Source: Karalla daura | Lineage: Eukaryota > Chordata > Actinopteri > Chaetodontiformes > Leiognathidae | Direction of reading: 5' to 3' | Assembly (NCBI GenBank): GCA_029224185.1 | Contig: CM055188.1 | Span: 5,891,001-5,955,000 of the forward strand | DNA: 64,000 nucleotides | Part shown: positions 1-28,475 of the stretch, piece after piece | How positions within the stretch are numbered: the stretch's first letter is position 1 | Layout: each line of letters starts with the position of its first letter | The notes under the pieces: generated by a model | Databases searched by the model: none | What the model was told of the DNA's origin: nothing | Seen by the model: only the letters and a program-made list of their open reading frames with translations | Position numbers and translations under genes: made by a program

Positions 1-699
1 GAAGCTGAACAGTGACTTGACAACCTTCCCATCCTACTAGAGAGATAGAAAATGTGTTGATCCTTCTGGGAGATTCATTCAGGACGAAGGCCTTTAGGTT
101 TACATTTTAAAGCTATCCAGTGTTTGAACGTTCAGACTGTGGACTTTATAATCATTACCTGGTTGCAGCATCAATATTATGATGAAATAGCAGCCATAAT
201 AACATAGAAGAGCTTTCTTACAGGTACAATCACAGGTTATACTTAAACTTATAATTAAGCCATTGAACTGCCTGCTTTTTACTCAGGAAAACTTGATTAA
301 TATTCAAGTCTTACTTGATTGAAGGGGCCATTGACATTTCCCACAGCCGTGTATTAGATGGTCAACTGTGCCAGATTAGTTCTGCAAACTGGCTGACTGG
401 TCCACATACAGAGCCACTTCTTACCAATTAGGTAATCCAAGTGAAATCTAGACAACACAATGCATATTGTTTTCGGTATAGATATGATTGCTAAACAGGC
501 GTTCAGAGATAGATATTTTGGTGGTCAAAACTAATGTATCAGAAAAACATAATCTGAAAAACATCCACAAGGGACAGTAAATAATCATATGTGGATATTT
601 GTGCATAAAAATTCCTATGCGAAAGAGGTAGCAACAGTTGTGAGAGTAGAATGCAATATTGCAGTAGTTTGTTGGAATTGTTTGGCTCATGCCCTTTCG
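1..699. other. Upstream intergenic DNA, nothing recognised
   Basis: AT-rich unique-looking sequence upstream of the vapb promoter. No coding exon, RNA gene or repeat family was recognised. Confidence 0.5.
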
Positions 700-750
700 T
701 CATCCACCATCACCTCCTCCATCCACCCCTCTGTAGCGATGCGGAGGCAG

Positions 751-758
751 TGACGTCA
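751..758. promoter_or_regulatory. Perfect palindromic CRE (TGACGTCA)
   Basis: The full consensus cAMP-response/ATF site TGACGTCA lies about 200 bp upstream of the vapb start codon, inside the CpG-rich block. Full sites near CpG promoters are commonly functional for CREB/ATF proteins; function here is inferred. Confidence 0.55.
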
Positions 759-955
759 CCGGGCTGTCTCTCAGTCCCTTCCTGCTGCATCACAGCAGGC
801 GTCAGGATCCCGAGCGGCACTGGTCAACGGGGGGAGAGGGTATCCGAGCTATTGATAAAATTCTGTTGACACTGCAAACATCCACCACATCTAAACACGG
901 GTCCGACCGACAGGAACTGGTTGCAGCGCGATAACCCAGCTCCAGCTGTTGGGAC

Positions 956-18323
<17,368 letters not shown>

Positions 18324-21300
18324 ATGGCCGCTCACTTCTGTTGGCAGCAGCATGCTTACAGAGGGATGAAAATAAATACGGATTTGGGATTTTGAATCTG
18401 AAATGCCATATCTGCTGGGTTGGGGGGTGGTACTAGTTTTGATTCAGTCTCAATGAAAAAATTCTCACATGTAATGTATGAGGGAAAAAAGGATTCATAA
18501 TTCATCAATCAAAACCAACTGTTACAGGTCTTGCCTCTACATAAACTTAACATAATCATTTGGCTGTTTTCCAAATGTTTCATGTATACAGGTGTTCTGA
18601 GGGTGGGGTGGTATGGTACTAATTCAAAGTTTCTAACACCAAGGTATTATTGCCACGATTGAGTCCAATAGTGTGTTAGAGGGCTGTGCGATATACCTGT
18701 TTGTACTGAAAACTTGTCTTTTTTGTTATTAATTTTGCATATTTACATTTATTAATTCGGCCGACACTTTTATCTATAGTGGCTTAAAATTGAGGGACAA
18801 TACTGCAATACCTGTGAATAGCCCAAACAATGGCCAAAATGTGCGCAATGGTAAAGTGTTTCAGAGAGGACCCATTTCTCCACCGACACCAAACAGATTC
18901 CTGTGTGCTAGATGCTGCTAGAGAGAGTGAAGACAAAAAGTTAAGGAACAGCTGCCAGAGAGTCCCGAAAGCAAAGTAAGTGCAGACATCCTGGAAGTTC
19001 TGGGAGTGTTTTGCATATTGATAGTGGCTGTCTGATTTGTGTGACTGATTGCGGAACACGTGCATGAGAGGGAGCGAGAAAGTGTGTTCCATGTATGACT
19101 GTCCATGCAGTGCTTCTGAGTGCAAAGGACAGACACACACACACACTCCTGCATGAAATCAAAAAATGCCATCAATATCATTTTGGGAAAAAAGGTGAAA
19201 ATTTGGTCAAACCACCCACCTCTAGTACGAATGACATACCAGTGTTTCATGTGTTTCTATGTTTCTAAAGGACTGAGGCTAGAAGCTATGTGTTTGTACA
19301 CACCCCCCCAACCACAACCACTTTCACTGTACACTATATACAAGCGTTTGGCTAAACTCCCTTTAAAGAAGGGATTAACCAGATAGATGATAAATGCAGT
19401 TGGGTTTACACACAGGGCTATCAAACTGACTTCTCCAATCAGAGGCTTTGTAAAATTGGGTTGTCTTTGATTCAGTGTATACCACTGGTATTTTCAGTGT
19501 ATACTTGGTCAGTGTTTTCCACTGATATTTTCTTTCCTTGTGTACTTTTTATTTTCACTTTACCTTACTCCGATTATCTGTCACAGTGCTCACCACATCC
19601 CCAGTTGTTGGAGGGGTATGTATGATTTGCATGCGTTCACAGTGATGCATCTGGACTTCTAAATTAAACTTAATCGTTAACAATGGCGATAATATATAAT
19701 TGGGTCGTAGGTTTGCATAACTACCATTTCTTTTTTCTTTTGTGCTTTTGTTGCATTTTTATGATTTTAAGTCATTTTTGTTGTCTTTATGGTTGAAGAA
19801 GTAAAAAATATTGCAGCACACAGAGATGAATTCCATGATTAGTTTATGTTTGTAGATGTTCGCCAAAGTCTTGCCTTGTGACCTGTTTAGGCAAGTTATT
19901 CTCAGGCCAAGATGGAGGTTTATAGACAGTGCATTAACATATATATATACTGTACAGGCGCTCACGGAAAGCATGCATACATATGTCTGTGGAGATTCTC
20001 ATTTGTCCATGTCATTGTAATCGAAGGAGTTGTGAATTATGGTTACCGGACTGTAGATAGATTCTCTGGATTTATACAAATCCTGTTATTACTTACAACC
20101 CCTCAAACATGCATACATAAAGTGTGAAAGCAACAATGGTCAGAGCTGACTGGACATCCATGACAACATCAACAACTCCAAGGTCCTTTTACATTATCTT
20201 AACGAAAGGGCTGTGGTCTTTTCCAGCTCTTTTTCCCCCTGTATTTTCCTACTGAGCCATAGATTAGGGCAAATGTATGTCAGAGATCAGTGTATTCTCT
20301 ACTGCAGGTCATTTTACGACTTTTTCTTTTCCACTCTTTTCAGTTTTCTTTTTTTAATGTCTGTTCAGCATTTATCTGTTGCTTATGCTATATCCTCACT
20401 GCATCTGAAGTTGTGTTCATTTTCAATGCACTAAGACTATAAGTGACTCTCCTTTGATCTTCCTGGAGCATACAACCCTTTTTCCTCTCATGTGGGAGAG
20501 AGGGAAAAGTGTAGAGCTAGCTCTTACCCTTGAGGAGACCACATGACATTGTGCTGTTCCAGAGCCAATGACATTTTTTGCCACAAATAAACAGCAAATC
20601 AATACAGCATTCTCAAATGGGCTCATCTCCAAATTTGCATGAAGAACAACAAAGCAGCTGTGGAGAGTGTCATACTGCTTTGCAATTTTGGCAGAAAAGG
20701 AGCAATTAATATTTGCGTCCCACATCAGATGAGCAATCAGTGTCTTCCTGAAAAAAACAACTAAAAAATTACTAAAAAAAAAAAGACAGAAAAATGCCAC
20801 TATATTTTAGTGTTTGGTGGGGAGGACAACAATATATCTGGTTTGGGGGTAGAGGTTGAAATAAATGAGCTTGTGTTTCCACTGTATAAATTGTAAAGTT
20901 GTTAAGTTGAGGATGATCTACTGCTGAGCGGAAGTGCAGACCAGACCTGAACTATAGTCTCACTATGGGTTGTCAGACCTGGGTCATATAGTACATGAAA
21001 ATTCTTCTTGTTCACTGAATCCTGGAGTATCAGTACATTTTACACAAGTAAAATATTTCAATGTTCATTGCAGTGTGGTTATATGAAGGATTAACCCCTG
21101 TATATCCCGCCTTTGAAGCACTTCAAGCAGGATTAAACAAAATATTAAAATGCCATGCTATGCTATTTGATCCAGGCCTAGCTGAAAAACACCCTACACT
21201 GACCTGTTCTGGAGTGTCTGACCATCACCGTGATCAATGTAAGCTGTTGGAGAAACTGTTTTGTATGTATATAAATAAAGAAATAAGTCTATCTGAGAAG

Positions 21301-22550
21301 ATTAATATTTCCAATTAAGTGGTCTCTGGTGTATAAAAACAACACAACCTGGTTGGACTATGTAGCATCTTAATAAATTTAATGAATTGAGTCCCTATTC
21401 AACTGTGTGAAGTCATTTCCTATGCACACAGAGGCCAAAGTGGACACTTAAAAATGTATGAAACTAATATTATTTTTTATGGGTGATACTCACAATAATA
21501 CTCAGAGAAGTACAATTCCATTTCTGTTTTTTTCCACCATGGTATAGTCTTAGCTGGCATATTTCCTACAAAGAACATTGTAAGCTCAGCACAATTTGCC
21601 CAGAAGGAGAAATAAAATAACTGGCTGTTAAGAGCCACTACTCCTCATCTGTCACAGCCAGACGTTCTGCCATGTTCATCCAAGACCATGTTGCCTTATT
21701 AGTTACTAGTGCTTTGAGTGCTTTGAGTTTTAGTTTAGTTGAGGAAAATAGTTGTGCAGTCTTGCTGTTGAGTAAAATAAAATCCTGGTAATTCATCTCA
21801 TGTTATTGTATCAGTAACAGCCAGGCTGTGTTTCTGTCTGCATTCTGCTTCTCATGGTCAGAGGCAGCAGAGCCAGGTTCATGTGGAGAACCCCTCCAGT
21901 GTGCATCAGGGCCCAGTAGCTTCTTAGCTGTTTGGCTTGGCCATGGCGGGTCATAGCTACAAACTCGGTGAAAGAAACCAACAAATATGAATAGACTTTT
22001 TTTGTTTCCAATCTGTGGGGAAATCATCCATTTCTAAGGTAAATGCTCCTCACTTGAAGAAGCAAAAGAACAGGTGGGCTGGTAGGCAACCAACACATCT
22101 AGGAATTATCCAGGAAGAACACACTAAAAACAATTTGGTTAAAAAATAAAACGAGGCAAGCAAACAAAAAAACAATTGGGAAACAATATGCGATGCTAAA
22201 ACCCTTTGAGTTGGTTGGGATTAAACTAGATAATATCTTAACGGCTGTTGCAAGGTTTATTCTGTTACCATTCCACATTTTTTATTTCCATAACTAGCTA
22301 ACCAGCAGATGGGCATCTAGCCTTATCCCTAACTATCCTGTCCAACAGGACATCACTACTTATCTCAGTAAAAAGCCTCCTATAGTCAAAAATGGATTAA
22401 CTATGTTTACCAAAACCCAGAAAACTTACCCAAATGCCTGTAAAGTTTTATCACGTTGTATAGACTATTCTTCCCTAATATCTCAGTGAAAAAAATATTC
22501 AAATAATTTCTGGATAAAAGAGAGGATATAACTGAGGTCAAGCAGACATA
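18324..22550 (+). other. vapb 3' UTR and downstream intergenic DNA
   Basis: Unique-looking AT-rich sequence. Contains several AATAAA hexamers and a short CA run (19132-19146). No coding exon or repeat family was recognised. Where the 3' UTR ends cannot be read. Confidence 0.5.
18371..18376 (+). promoter_or_regulatory. vapb: Candidate proximal poly(A) signal of vapb
   Basis: AATAAA 48 bp after the stop codon. Further AATAAA hexamers occur at 21274, 21372 and 21611, so a long 3' UTR (mammalian VAPB has a long one) is equally possible. Confidence 0.35.
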
Positions 22551-22559
22551 TGTAATAGA

Positions 22560-22980
22560 TACTAATGTGATAACTAGAAAATTTGCATTTCCTGAAGAAA
22601 ATGCGTGTGAATGCTGAGTGCTGAATGGAATTGAAAGAATTGCTGAAAATGGCTGAAAAACAGCTGAATGAAAGCTTAAAGATGACTGAAAGTGCTTAAT
22701 AGTTGAAAGGGCTGAAGAATAGCTGAATGAAAGTTTAAAGATGGCTAAAATTGCTGAATATAGTTGAAGTAAAGTCTAAATATTGTTGAAATGCAGTAAA
22801 TAGTTGAAAAGGCAGAACATGGATGAAATAAAGTAGAAACATTGCTGCAGAGCTGAATGAATTTGAAAAGGTTTAAGATAGTTGAATGAAAGTTTAAAGA
22901 CTGTTTAAAAAGTCACTGATAGTTGAAAAGGCTGAAGATAGTTGAAGTTGAGTCTAAACATTGCTTAAATCATCTTGAAA
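22560..22980 (+). repeat. Degenerate tandem array of 'agctgaa/agttgaa' units
   Basis: Loose tandem repetition of about 50-60 bp units built from 'agctgaatgaaagtttaaagatggctgaaattgctgaa…atagttgaaaaggctgaagatagttgaa'. Strongly purine-rich on this strand. It directly precedes the A/B repeat at 23087 and an impure TG tract (22983-23020). Confidence 0.75.
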
Positions 22981-22982
22981 AT

Positions 22983-23020
22983 TGTGTGTGAGTGTGTGTG
23001 AGGGTGTGTGAGTGTGTGTG
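22983..23020. repeat. Impure (TG)n microsatellite
   Basis: GTGTGTGAG units in tandem. Confidence 0.9.
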
Positions 23021-23086
23021 CTGCAAGGTGTCAGGGCCTGTTGCAGCACTTGGCTCTGTGTCAGTGAGCAGGCAGTCATGCCTGTG

Positions 23087-23690
23087 TGAGAGGGCGCTGT
23101 GGAGAAACTACACAACCTATCAACATGTGATTTTCAACACACACAGACCACGGTTCTGCAATTTTTGAAGCTGAAATGAAGTTTCTACGACAAAGTATGG
23201 CGACGTAGCTGATATTTGTTTGAGGGTGTGATTTGATTTTAGTTTTTCCCATTCATTCTTATGGGAAACACCAAAAGTGCGTGAGAGCTAAACAATCGGC
23301 TGTAGGGAGACAACGTGTGGTCCTATCTTAAATATAAGAACACCGCCACGCAGGGGAGAGTCTCGGGCACGTCCGTGTGCGATTTGGTGTCTCTGCCATG
23401 AATATTGAGGCCGTGGTCACGAGTAGAAGTGTAAAGTTCAAGTTGGATCGAGGGAGACAAAAAATGCATTATGGCTTATGAAGAGAGGAGGCTGTGTTGG
23501 GGTCACTCGGAGGGCCGTCGTTTAAATTTTGTAAGGCGCACAGGTTTTTGGCGGGCATCATGTGAGACAGCACAAGTTTTCCTACAAAAGTGGAAAAAAG
23601 AATTTGCCCGCTGCGTACGGTTTGGCTGGGAGCAGCGTGAAAAGACAAAAACCAGAGCTGATTTTTCAGCCGTCCTCCACTCTAGCGATG
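23087..23690 (+). repeat. A-B dispersed repeat, copy 1
   Basis: Block A (23087-23300, 'gagagggcgctg…gaagtttctacgac…cccattcattcttatggga') is followed by block B (23330-23690, 'cgatttggtgtct…gtttggctgggagcag'). Both blocks recur at 51290-51915 but in the order B-A. An open frame of 92 codons (23471-23749) runs through block B, and its central 60 residues resemble the frame in copy 2 (LQKWKKEFxxCxRFGWEQxEK). I do not recognise a protein; nucleotide identity is high too, so coding is unproven. Confidence 0.75.
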
Positions 23691-23930
23691 ACATCACCCA
23701 CTCTAACTCCGCGCAATACACACCCATTGTAAAATCGGAAGAGGAGTGAAAAAAGATGAAGATTCAAACTGTGATTGTGAAAAAAGTATAAAACATTTGA
23801 AAGTGACAAGTCATTTGGTAATAGCTGAAAGTCTTGTGAATAGTTTAAAGTTTGAATGGAGTGTGTAGCTGAAAGTATGTGGGAGCTGAAAATTTTTAAA
23901 GCTTAAGTAGTTTAAGAGGGGTTGAAGAGG

Positions 23931-23953
23931 GTTTCATTTCATTTCATTTCATT
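23931..23953. repeat. (ATTTC)n repeat
   Basis: Four to five tandem ATTTC units. Confidence 0.85.
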
Positions 23954-24159
23954 GGGAAAATTTTTTTAGAAAATGTTGAATATTTAAAAAAGTTAATTTC
24001 TCGTGAGCACTTCTTTGGTTTAACGGGCTCTCGTGGTAGTTTCAGATGTGTACCTGTGTAGTGTGGCCACGCTTCAGTGTGTGTAGCATGTTTAGAAATG
24101 TCAATAGAAGAGTTAAATTCTATTTCCATCTCGGACATTGTCGCTTTGCTCACCGCTCT

Positions 24160-24253
24160 CTAACGCGAGAGCACGTAAAAACTAAGACGTGCTCACTATA
24201 AACTATTACGTGCTCACGTAAAAGTAATACGTGAGCACATGAAACTAATACGT
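24160..24253. repeat. ~20-bp-period array of palindromic ACGTGCTCAC/ACGTGAGCAC motifs
   Basis: ACGTGCTCAC or its complement recurs every ~20 bp, separated by 'taaaactaat'-like spacers. The array resumes at 25101-25140 after an 847-bp insertion. Confidence 0.7.
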
Positions 24254-25100
24254 AATCGAGCTGTAAAACTCGGATCCTTTTAAGGATTCGGATCCCTCTG
24301 AGTCACTCACTGAACTGATCCGGATCTGCGAGTCACTTGAGTCAGTATTACTAAATAGAAAGTAACGTGCCTTGTGATCGGAATGAATCACTTTTAAATA
24401 AAACTAAGGTTAAAAACAAGAGAAATGTTTATTTAAACACACCAAAAATAATACAAAACTTAAACATAGGCATAACAGCAAAATCGCAAAATGCAACCGA
24501 GAATAAGAATAAATAAGTAAACAAACTATTACTAATTATTAATGTTCCCGGATCACCACCAAATGTAATTATCTGTGCATTGCCCTAACACTACATTGTC
24601 TGAAAATTGCTTCTAAATCATGCAGTAGGCTACTTTCCCTGCATTTCGAGCACAGACAAAAACATTAACATCACATGATGTCTTCCGTGGACAAAATAAA
24701 ATCTTTCGTGGATAGGCACATATAAAACGAATTTATTGAACTCATGTGCGTGCATGCGCTACGCCTGGTGTGCCTCTGGATCTCCTCTCCTTCAAGATCC
24801 GGGTGTGTTTAACCGGTGGATCCACTCATTATTGTCGGTTAGCGGATCAGGACTCAGGATTCGCCGGATCCGCACAGATCCGGGTTAGTGTCGGTTAGCG
24901 GTTTAGGACTCAGGTCTCGCCGGATCCGTATTAATGCACCGGGATCTGTTACAGACCCAGGTGTGTTTAACCAGTGGATCCACTCATTACTGTCAGTTAG
25001 GACCCGGCGGATCCGGTTCAATGGAGACCTCGGATTCATGACTCATGAGTCATTTAAAGGATCCGGGTGATTAACCCGGATGAGTCCTGAACCACCCAGC
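24254..25100. mobile_element. Non-autonomous insertion (hAT-like guess) flanked by a 10-bp direct repeat
   Basis: ACTAATACGT at 24244-24253 is repeated exactly at 25101-25110; removing the 847 bp between restores the ~20-bp periodic array. The insert carries clustered GGATCC and TGAGTC/GACTCA motifs and tandem subrepeats (about 24797-24841 against 24955-24998, and 24835-24873 against 24890-24928). Its right end reads, on the other strand, GTGCTGGGTGGTTCAGGACT, similar to hAT termini, but the left end does not match well. No transposase. Confidence 0.6.
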
Positions 25101-25162
25101 ACTAATACGTGAGCACCTGAAATTAAGACGCGTGCACGAGAAACGTTCTTTTTTCATCATTG

Positions 25163-25318
25163 ATGTCCCTTAAGGAGCTCCGTACTAATGACCAAATCAG
25201 CTTGCTTGATATTGTCTTGCAGTATTATGCTCAACCTGTGGGTCTTACTGTTCATATTGAATACAGTGGAAACCATCTGCGATACTCACCTCTGTCCCCT
25301 GTGCTGGATACTGTCTAG
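25163..25318 (+). CDS. Unrecognised 51-codon ORF beside the palindrome
   Basis: ATG at 25163 to TAG at 25316-25318. The composition looks protein-like (MSLKELRTNDQISLLDIV…), with mixed hydrophobic and charged residues and no low complexity, and it is too short for usual cut-offs. I do not recognise the family. It sits between the 10-bp-flanked insertion and the big palindrome, so it could be an exon or fragment of a transposon gene. Confidence 0.2.
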   Translation: MSLKELRTNDQISLLDIVLQYYAQPVGLTVHIEYSGNHLRYSPLSPVLDTV

Positions 25319-25679
25319 GTTTTGACTGCTTTTCAACAATCATGCCTTTCTTCTGCCTTTTCCTTAAATGGTCTTATTTATGGGCTGAACAGGAGACGTA
25401 ATGTCTGGCTGTGGTTCAAACTCATTAAACGTATGAAACATTTCATTATTTACTTCTTGTACTGGTGCACTCGTTTACTTTTGGCAACATGGAGATTATT
25501 GTTTTACACCACTGATATACACAGAAAACTACGGAGCCCCAGACATGAGATTGGGGGATAAAATACCGTGGTGAAGTTAGTTTCAAGTTGGATATTCGAC
25601 AGATATTCACATATTCGCAATATAGGGGGGTTGCGCGGTGCGCGCACCCGCACTCCTCAAAACAAGATACAGATGCGTA

Positions 25680-25762
25680 ATCCTCCTCCGCTCCTGCTCC
25701 TCTCCTCTGCTCTCCTCTCCTCCTCCGCTCCCGCACCTCTTGTCCTCTCCTCTCCCCCCAAC
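25680..25762 (+). repeat. Polypyrimidine tract in outer arm (complement at 31216-31302)
   Basis: About 80 bp of almost only C and T (clustered CTCCTCC/CTCTCC). The mirror copy in the right arm is the purine strand. Such tracts can adopt triplex structures; that is inference. Confidence 0.8.
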
Positions 25763-25915
25763 TGCTGGGTTCAGTGTTCCCGCACAAGAGATTCCGTTTT
25801 TCAAAATAAAAGGTTTTTCAAAATAAAAGATCGTTCAGACTCAGATAATACATATAACGGAAATAATTATTTCTTGTGCGGCCCGTAATTCACCATAATT
25901 CACCAACCAATTAAC

Positions 25916-27085
25916 ATACCATTGTTTTCTAAGAGGGAACACCATTTTTTTCAATAGCTTTCACATAAAGGGACGTTGGGGCCCCAAACTTTGCAGCATG
26001 CTTTGGCTACATGGGACTACTAAAACACACCACTGCTTTTTGGGATTGTATGCCCACTTCTATGTATATCCGCATCAAATCAAAATTCCATTGTTTTCAA
26101 TGGGGAAAACACATTTCTTTCAATAGCTTTCACATGAAGGGACCTTGGGCCCCCAAACCTTGCAGCATACTTTGGCTACATGGGACTACTAAGACACACC
26201 ACTGCTTTTTGGGATTTTATGCCCACTTCTATGTATATCCGCATCAAATCAAAATACCATTGTTTTCAATGGGGAAAACTCATTTCTTTCAATAGCTTTC
26301 ACATGAAGGGACCTTGGGGCCCCAAACTTTGCAGCATACTTTGGCTACATGGGACTACTAAGACACACCACTGCTTTTTGAGATTTGATGCCCCCTTTTA
26401 TGTATATCCACATAAAATCAAAATATCATTGTTTTCAATGAGGAAAACACATTTCTTTCAATAGCTTTCACATGAAGGGACCTTGGGGCCCCAAACCTTG
26501 CAGCATGCTTTGGCTACATGGTGACTACTAAGACACACCACTGCTTTTTGAGATTTTATGCCCCCTTCTATGTATATCCACATAAAATCAAAATTCCATT
26601 GTTTTCAATGGGGAAAACTCATTTCTTTCAATAGCTTTCACATGAAGGGACCTTGGGGCCCCAAACTTTGCAGCATGCTTTGGCTACATGGGACTACTAA
26701 GACACACCACTGCTTTTTGAGATTTTATGCCTCCTTGTATGTATATCCACATAAAATCAAAATTCCATTGTTTTCAATGGGGAAAACACATCTCTTTCAA
26801 TAGCTTTTACATGAAGGGACCTTGGGGCCCCAAACTTTGCAGCATACTTTGGCTACATGGGACTACTAAGACACACCACTGCTTTTTGAGATTTGATGCC
26901 CCCTTGTATATATATCCACATAAAATCAAAATTCCATTGTTTTCAATGGGGAAAACACATTTCTTTCAATAGCTTTCACATGAAGGGACCTTGGGGCCCC
27001 AAACTTTGCAGCATACTTTGGCTACATGGGACTACTAAGACACACCACCGCTTTTTGAAATTTGATGCCCCCTTCTATGTGTATT
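25916..27085 (+). repeat. Tandem array of seven 169-bp units (left arm)
   Basis: The landmark TTGGGGCCCCAAA recurs at about 25977, 26143, 26312, 26481, 26651, 26820 and 26989. Each unit also has the perfect hairpin CCATTG-TTTT-CAATGG. Because 169 is not a multiple of three, every unit yields its own short ORF in a shifting frame; these are not genes. Confidence 0.95.
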
Positions 27086-27226
27086 TACCATTTGTACTTG
27101 TCTCTTTAAGATGTATTTTTTCGGCTGGTAATTTAAAAAATGCAAATAAAAATTACTTTAAAATTAAGATTTCCAAATCTGAAAACGTACAGTTATAGTG
27201 GAATTGTTGTTTGCTAGGAAGCAATA

Positions 27227-27383
27227 CCGTACTTGTTGCTAGGTTGATGCTAGGGTACTTGAGGTGGTTAATAGGCAGTTGCTAAGGTACTTACATGGGT
27301 GTTACACTATGTTGGTTGCTGGGTTAAAAATGTCAGTTTCTATGTAGTAACTATGGAAGTGGTTTCCAGGTTGTTGCTAGGGC
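27227..27383 (+). repeat. 'gttgctaggg' fish tandem-type repeat
   Basis: Repeated 'ttgttgctaggttgatgctagggtac' / 'ggttgctggg' / 'gttgttgctagggcagt' modules, a repeat type common in teleost introns. Confidence 0.6.
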
Positions 27384-27414
27384 AGTTGACATGGCTATTA
27401 AAAATAAGTTAAAT

Positions 27415-27640
27415 TATTTAATTATGAATTATAGAGAGAATGAGTTGAATGAACAGATTGGCTTTAGGAAAAACGGGGCCTGTATTGATCATATTTATGT
27501 ATTATCTTCTGTGGTGAGAGCCCGTGTGGAGAAGGGTGAAAGTACCTTTGCCTGCTTCATTGATTTTAAAAAGGCGTTTGATTGTGTTAACCGAAACCTC
27601 TTACTGTTTAAATTACTTTTATCTGGTATCAATGGATACT
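27415..27640 (+). pseudogene. LINE reverse-transcriptase fragment
   Basis: An open frame inside 27391-27675 shows the RT signature block NEQIGFRKNGACIDHIYVL and the domain-A motif FIDFKKAFDCVNRNLL, with the first catalytic Asp (FIDFKKAFD), as in non-LTR (jockey/RTE/L2-like) polymerases. The YADD block is missing: homology stops near 27640 at the CG-rich patch. It is a 75-residue piece of a roughly 250-residue domain, with no start, endonuclease or tail. It lies in the loop of the palindromic element and was presumably captured or inserted there. Confidence 0.8.
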
Positions 27641-28159
27641 TCGGGATACTTCCTGTTGTGCTCCTGGTTGCTTAGCTACTTGCGCCACGCCGCGCGGGAG
27701 GCGCCCTCTGTGTAGAGCGTCTGCGCCCTACACAGTGCTGCGCGCCGCCTGCGCCGCGGTCTATCTGCAAACGGCCTTAAAAGAAGGTGAAACTTTACTC
27801 AGCACATATTAAATCACCTCTACAGGGTGTAAGCTTCTAGAAAATATACTTATAGGTTAGGCTCAGCCTAGCAGCCCAACTGTATTCATCCTCTTCTACG
27901 GTATAGGCCAAACTAAAAATAATTGGGTGATTACATATTGAAATGTATGATGCCTTATTTACACTTAGGCGGTATATGATACCATCCATATTTCAGGCTG
28001 TGATTTCATGTGCCAATACTTACATTAGGCTTACATCAACCTTAGGATCATTCAGTCTGATTTTTTTTTTTTTTTTTAAGAATTTTGCAGATATCTCACC
28101 AATGGGAGCGTGCACATACTGGTTATAGATTTTTCTGAGGATTTTAAATGGTAGCTTAC

Positions 28160-28475
28160 CTGCTTGAAGCACCTGTGATCGTACACCACGTCTGTCTTCT
28201 TTCCATACGACCTTCAGCCACTTCAGATGTTTTTTGGTCTCTTTGTTAAAAAGACCTAATGCCACCAATGCCCACTGTTCAGGTCGTATATATTCATTTT
28301 GGCCTAATCCGAGAGATATCATAGAATGAACTATGGCATCCCTGCCACCAGCTTCTTGCCACACATCTGTGGTTTTAGCTTTTTTGCCTTTTCTTAGTCT
28401 CCCCATCCTTGTACTTCCATGTGCTGCCTTTTCTTCTCCAAGGAATTGTTCAATGTTCAATTGTTCAATGTTCAT
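28160..28475 (-). CDS. Unrecognised ORF in the palindrome loop, possible first exon of a transposon gene
   Basis: On the minus strand an open frame starts at 28475; a better start is ATG at 28406 (MGRLRKGKKAKTTDVW), since the residues before it come from a short repeated 'aacattgaacaatt'. The segment RPEQWALVALGLFNKETKK and WLKVVWKEDRRGVRSQVLQ looks like a folded basic domain. At 28160/28159 the sequence AAGCAG|GTAAGC is an excellent splice donor; beyond it the frame turns into Lys-rich low complexity and stops at 28020. So I read 28406-28160 as a coding exon. I do not recognise the family. As the only intact-looking frame in the element, it is the best candidate for part of a transposase or accessory protein. 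Confidence 0.4.

Noticed and set aside
25980..27080. Chain of ~80-95-codon frames in the 169-bp array (and its mirror at 28890-31010)
   Set aside because: The unit length is 1 mod 3, so each unit gives a similar frame by repetition; frames stop and restart every unit and carry no start context or domain.
25916..27085. CRISPR-like array
   Set aside because: The repeats are head-to-tail 169-bp units without unique spacers, in a vertebrate genome; this is a tandem satellite-like array.
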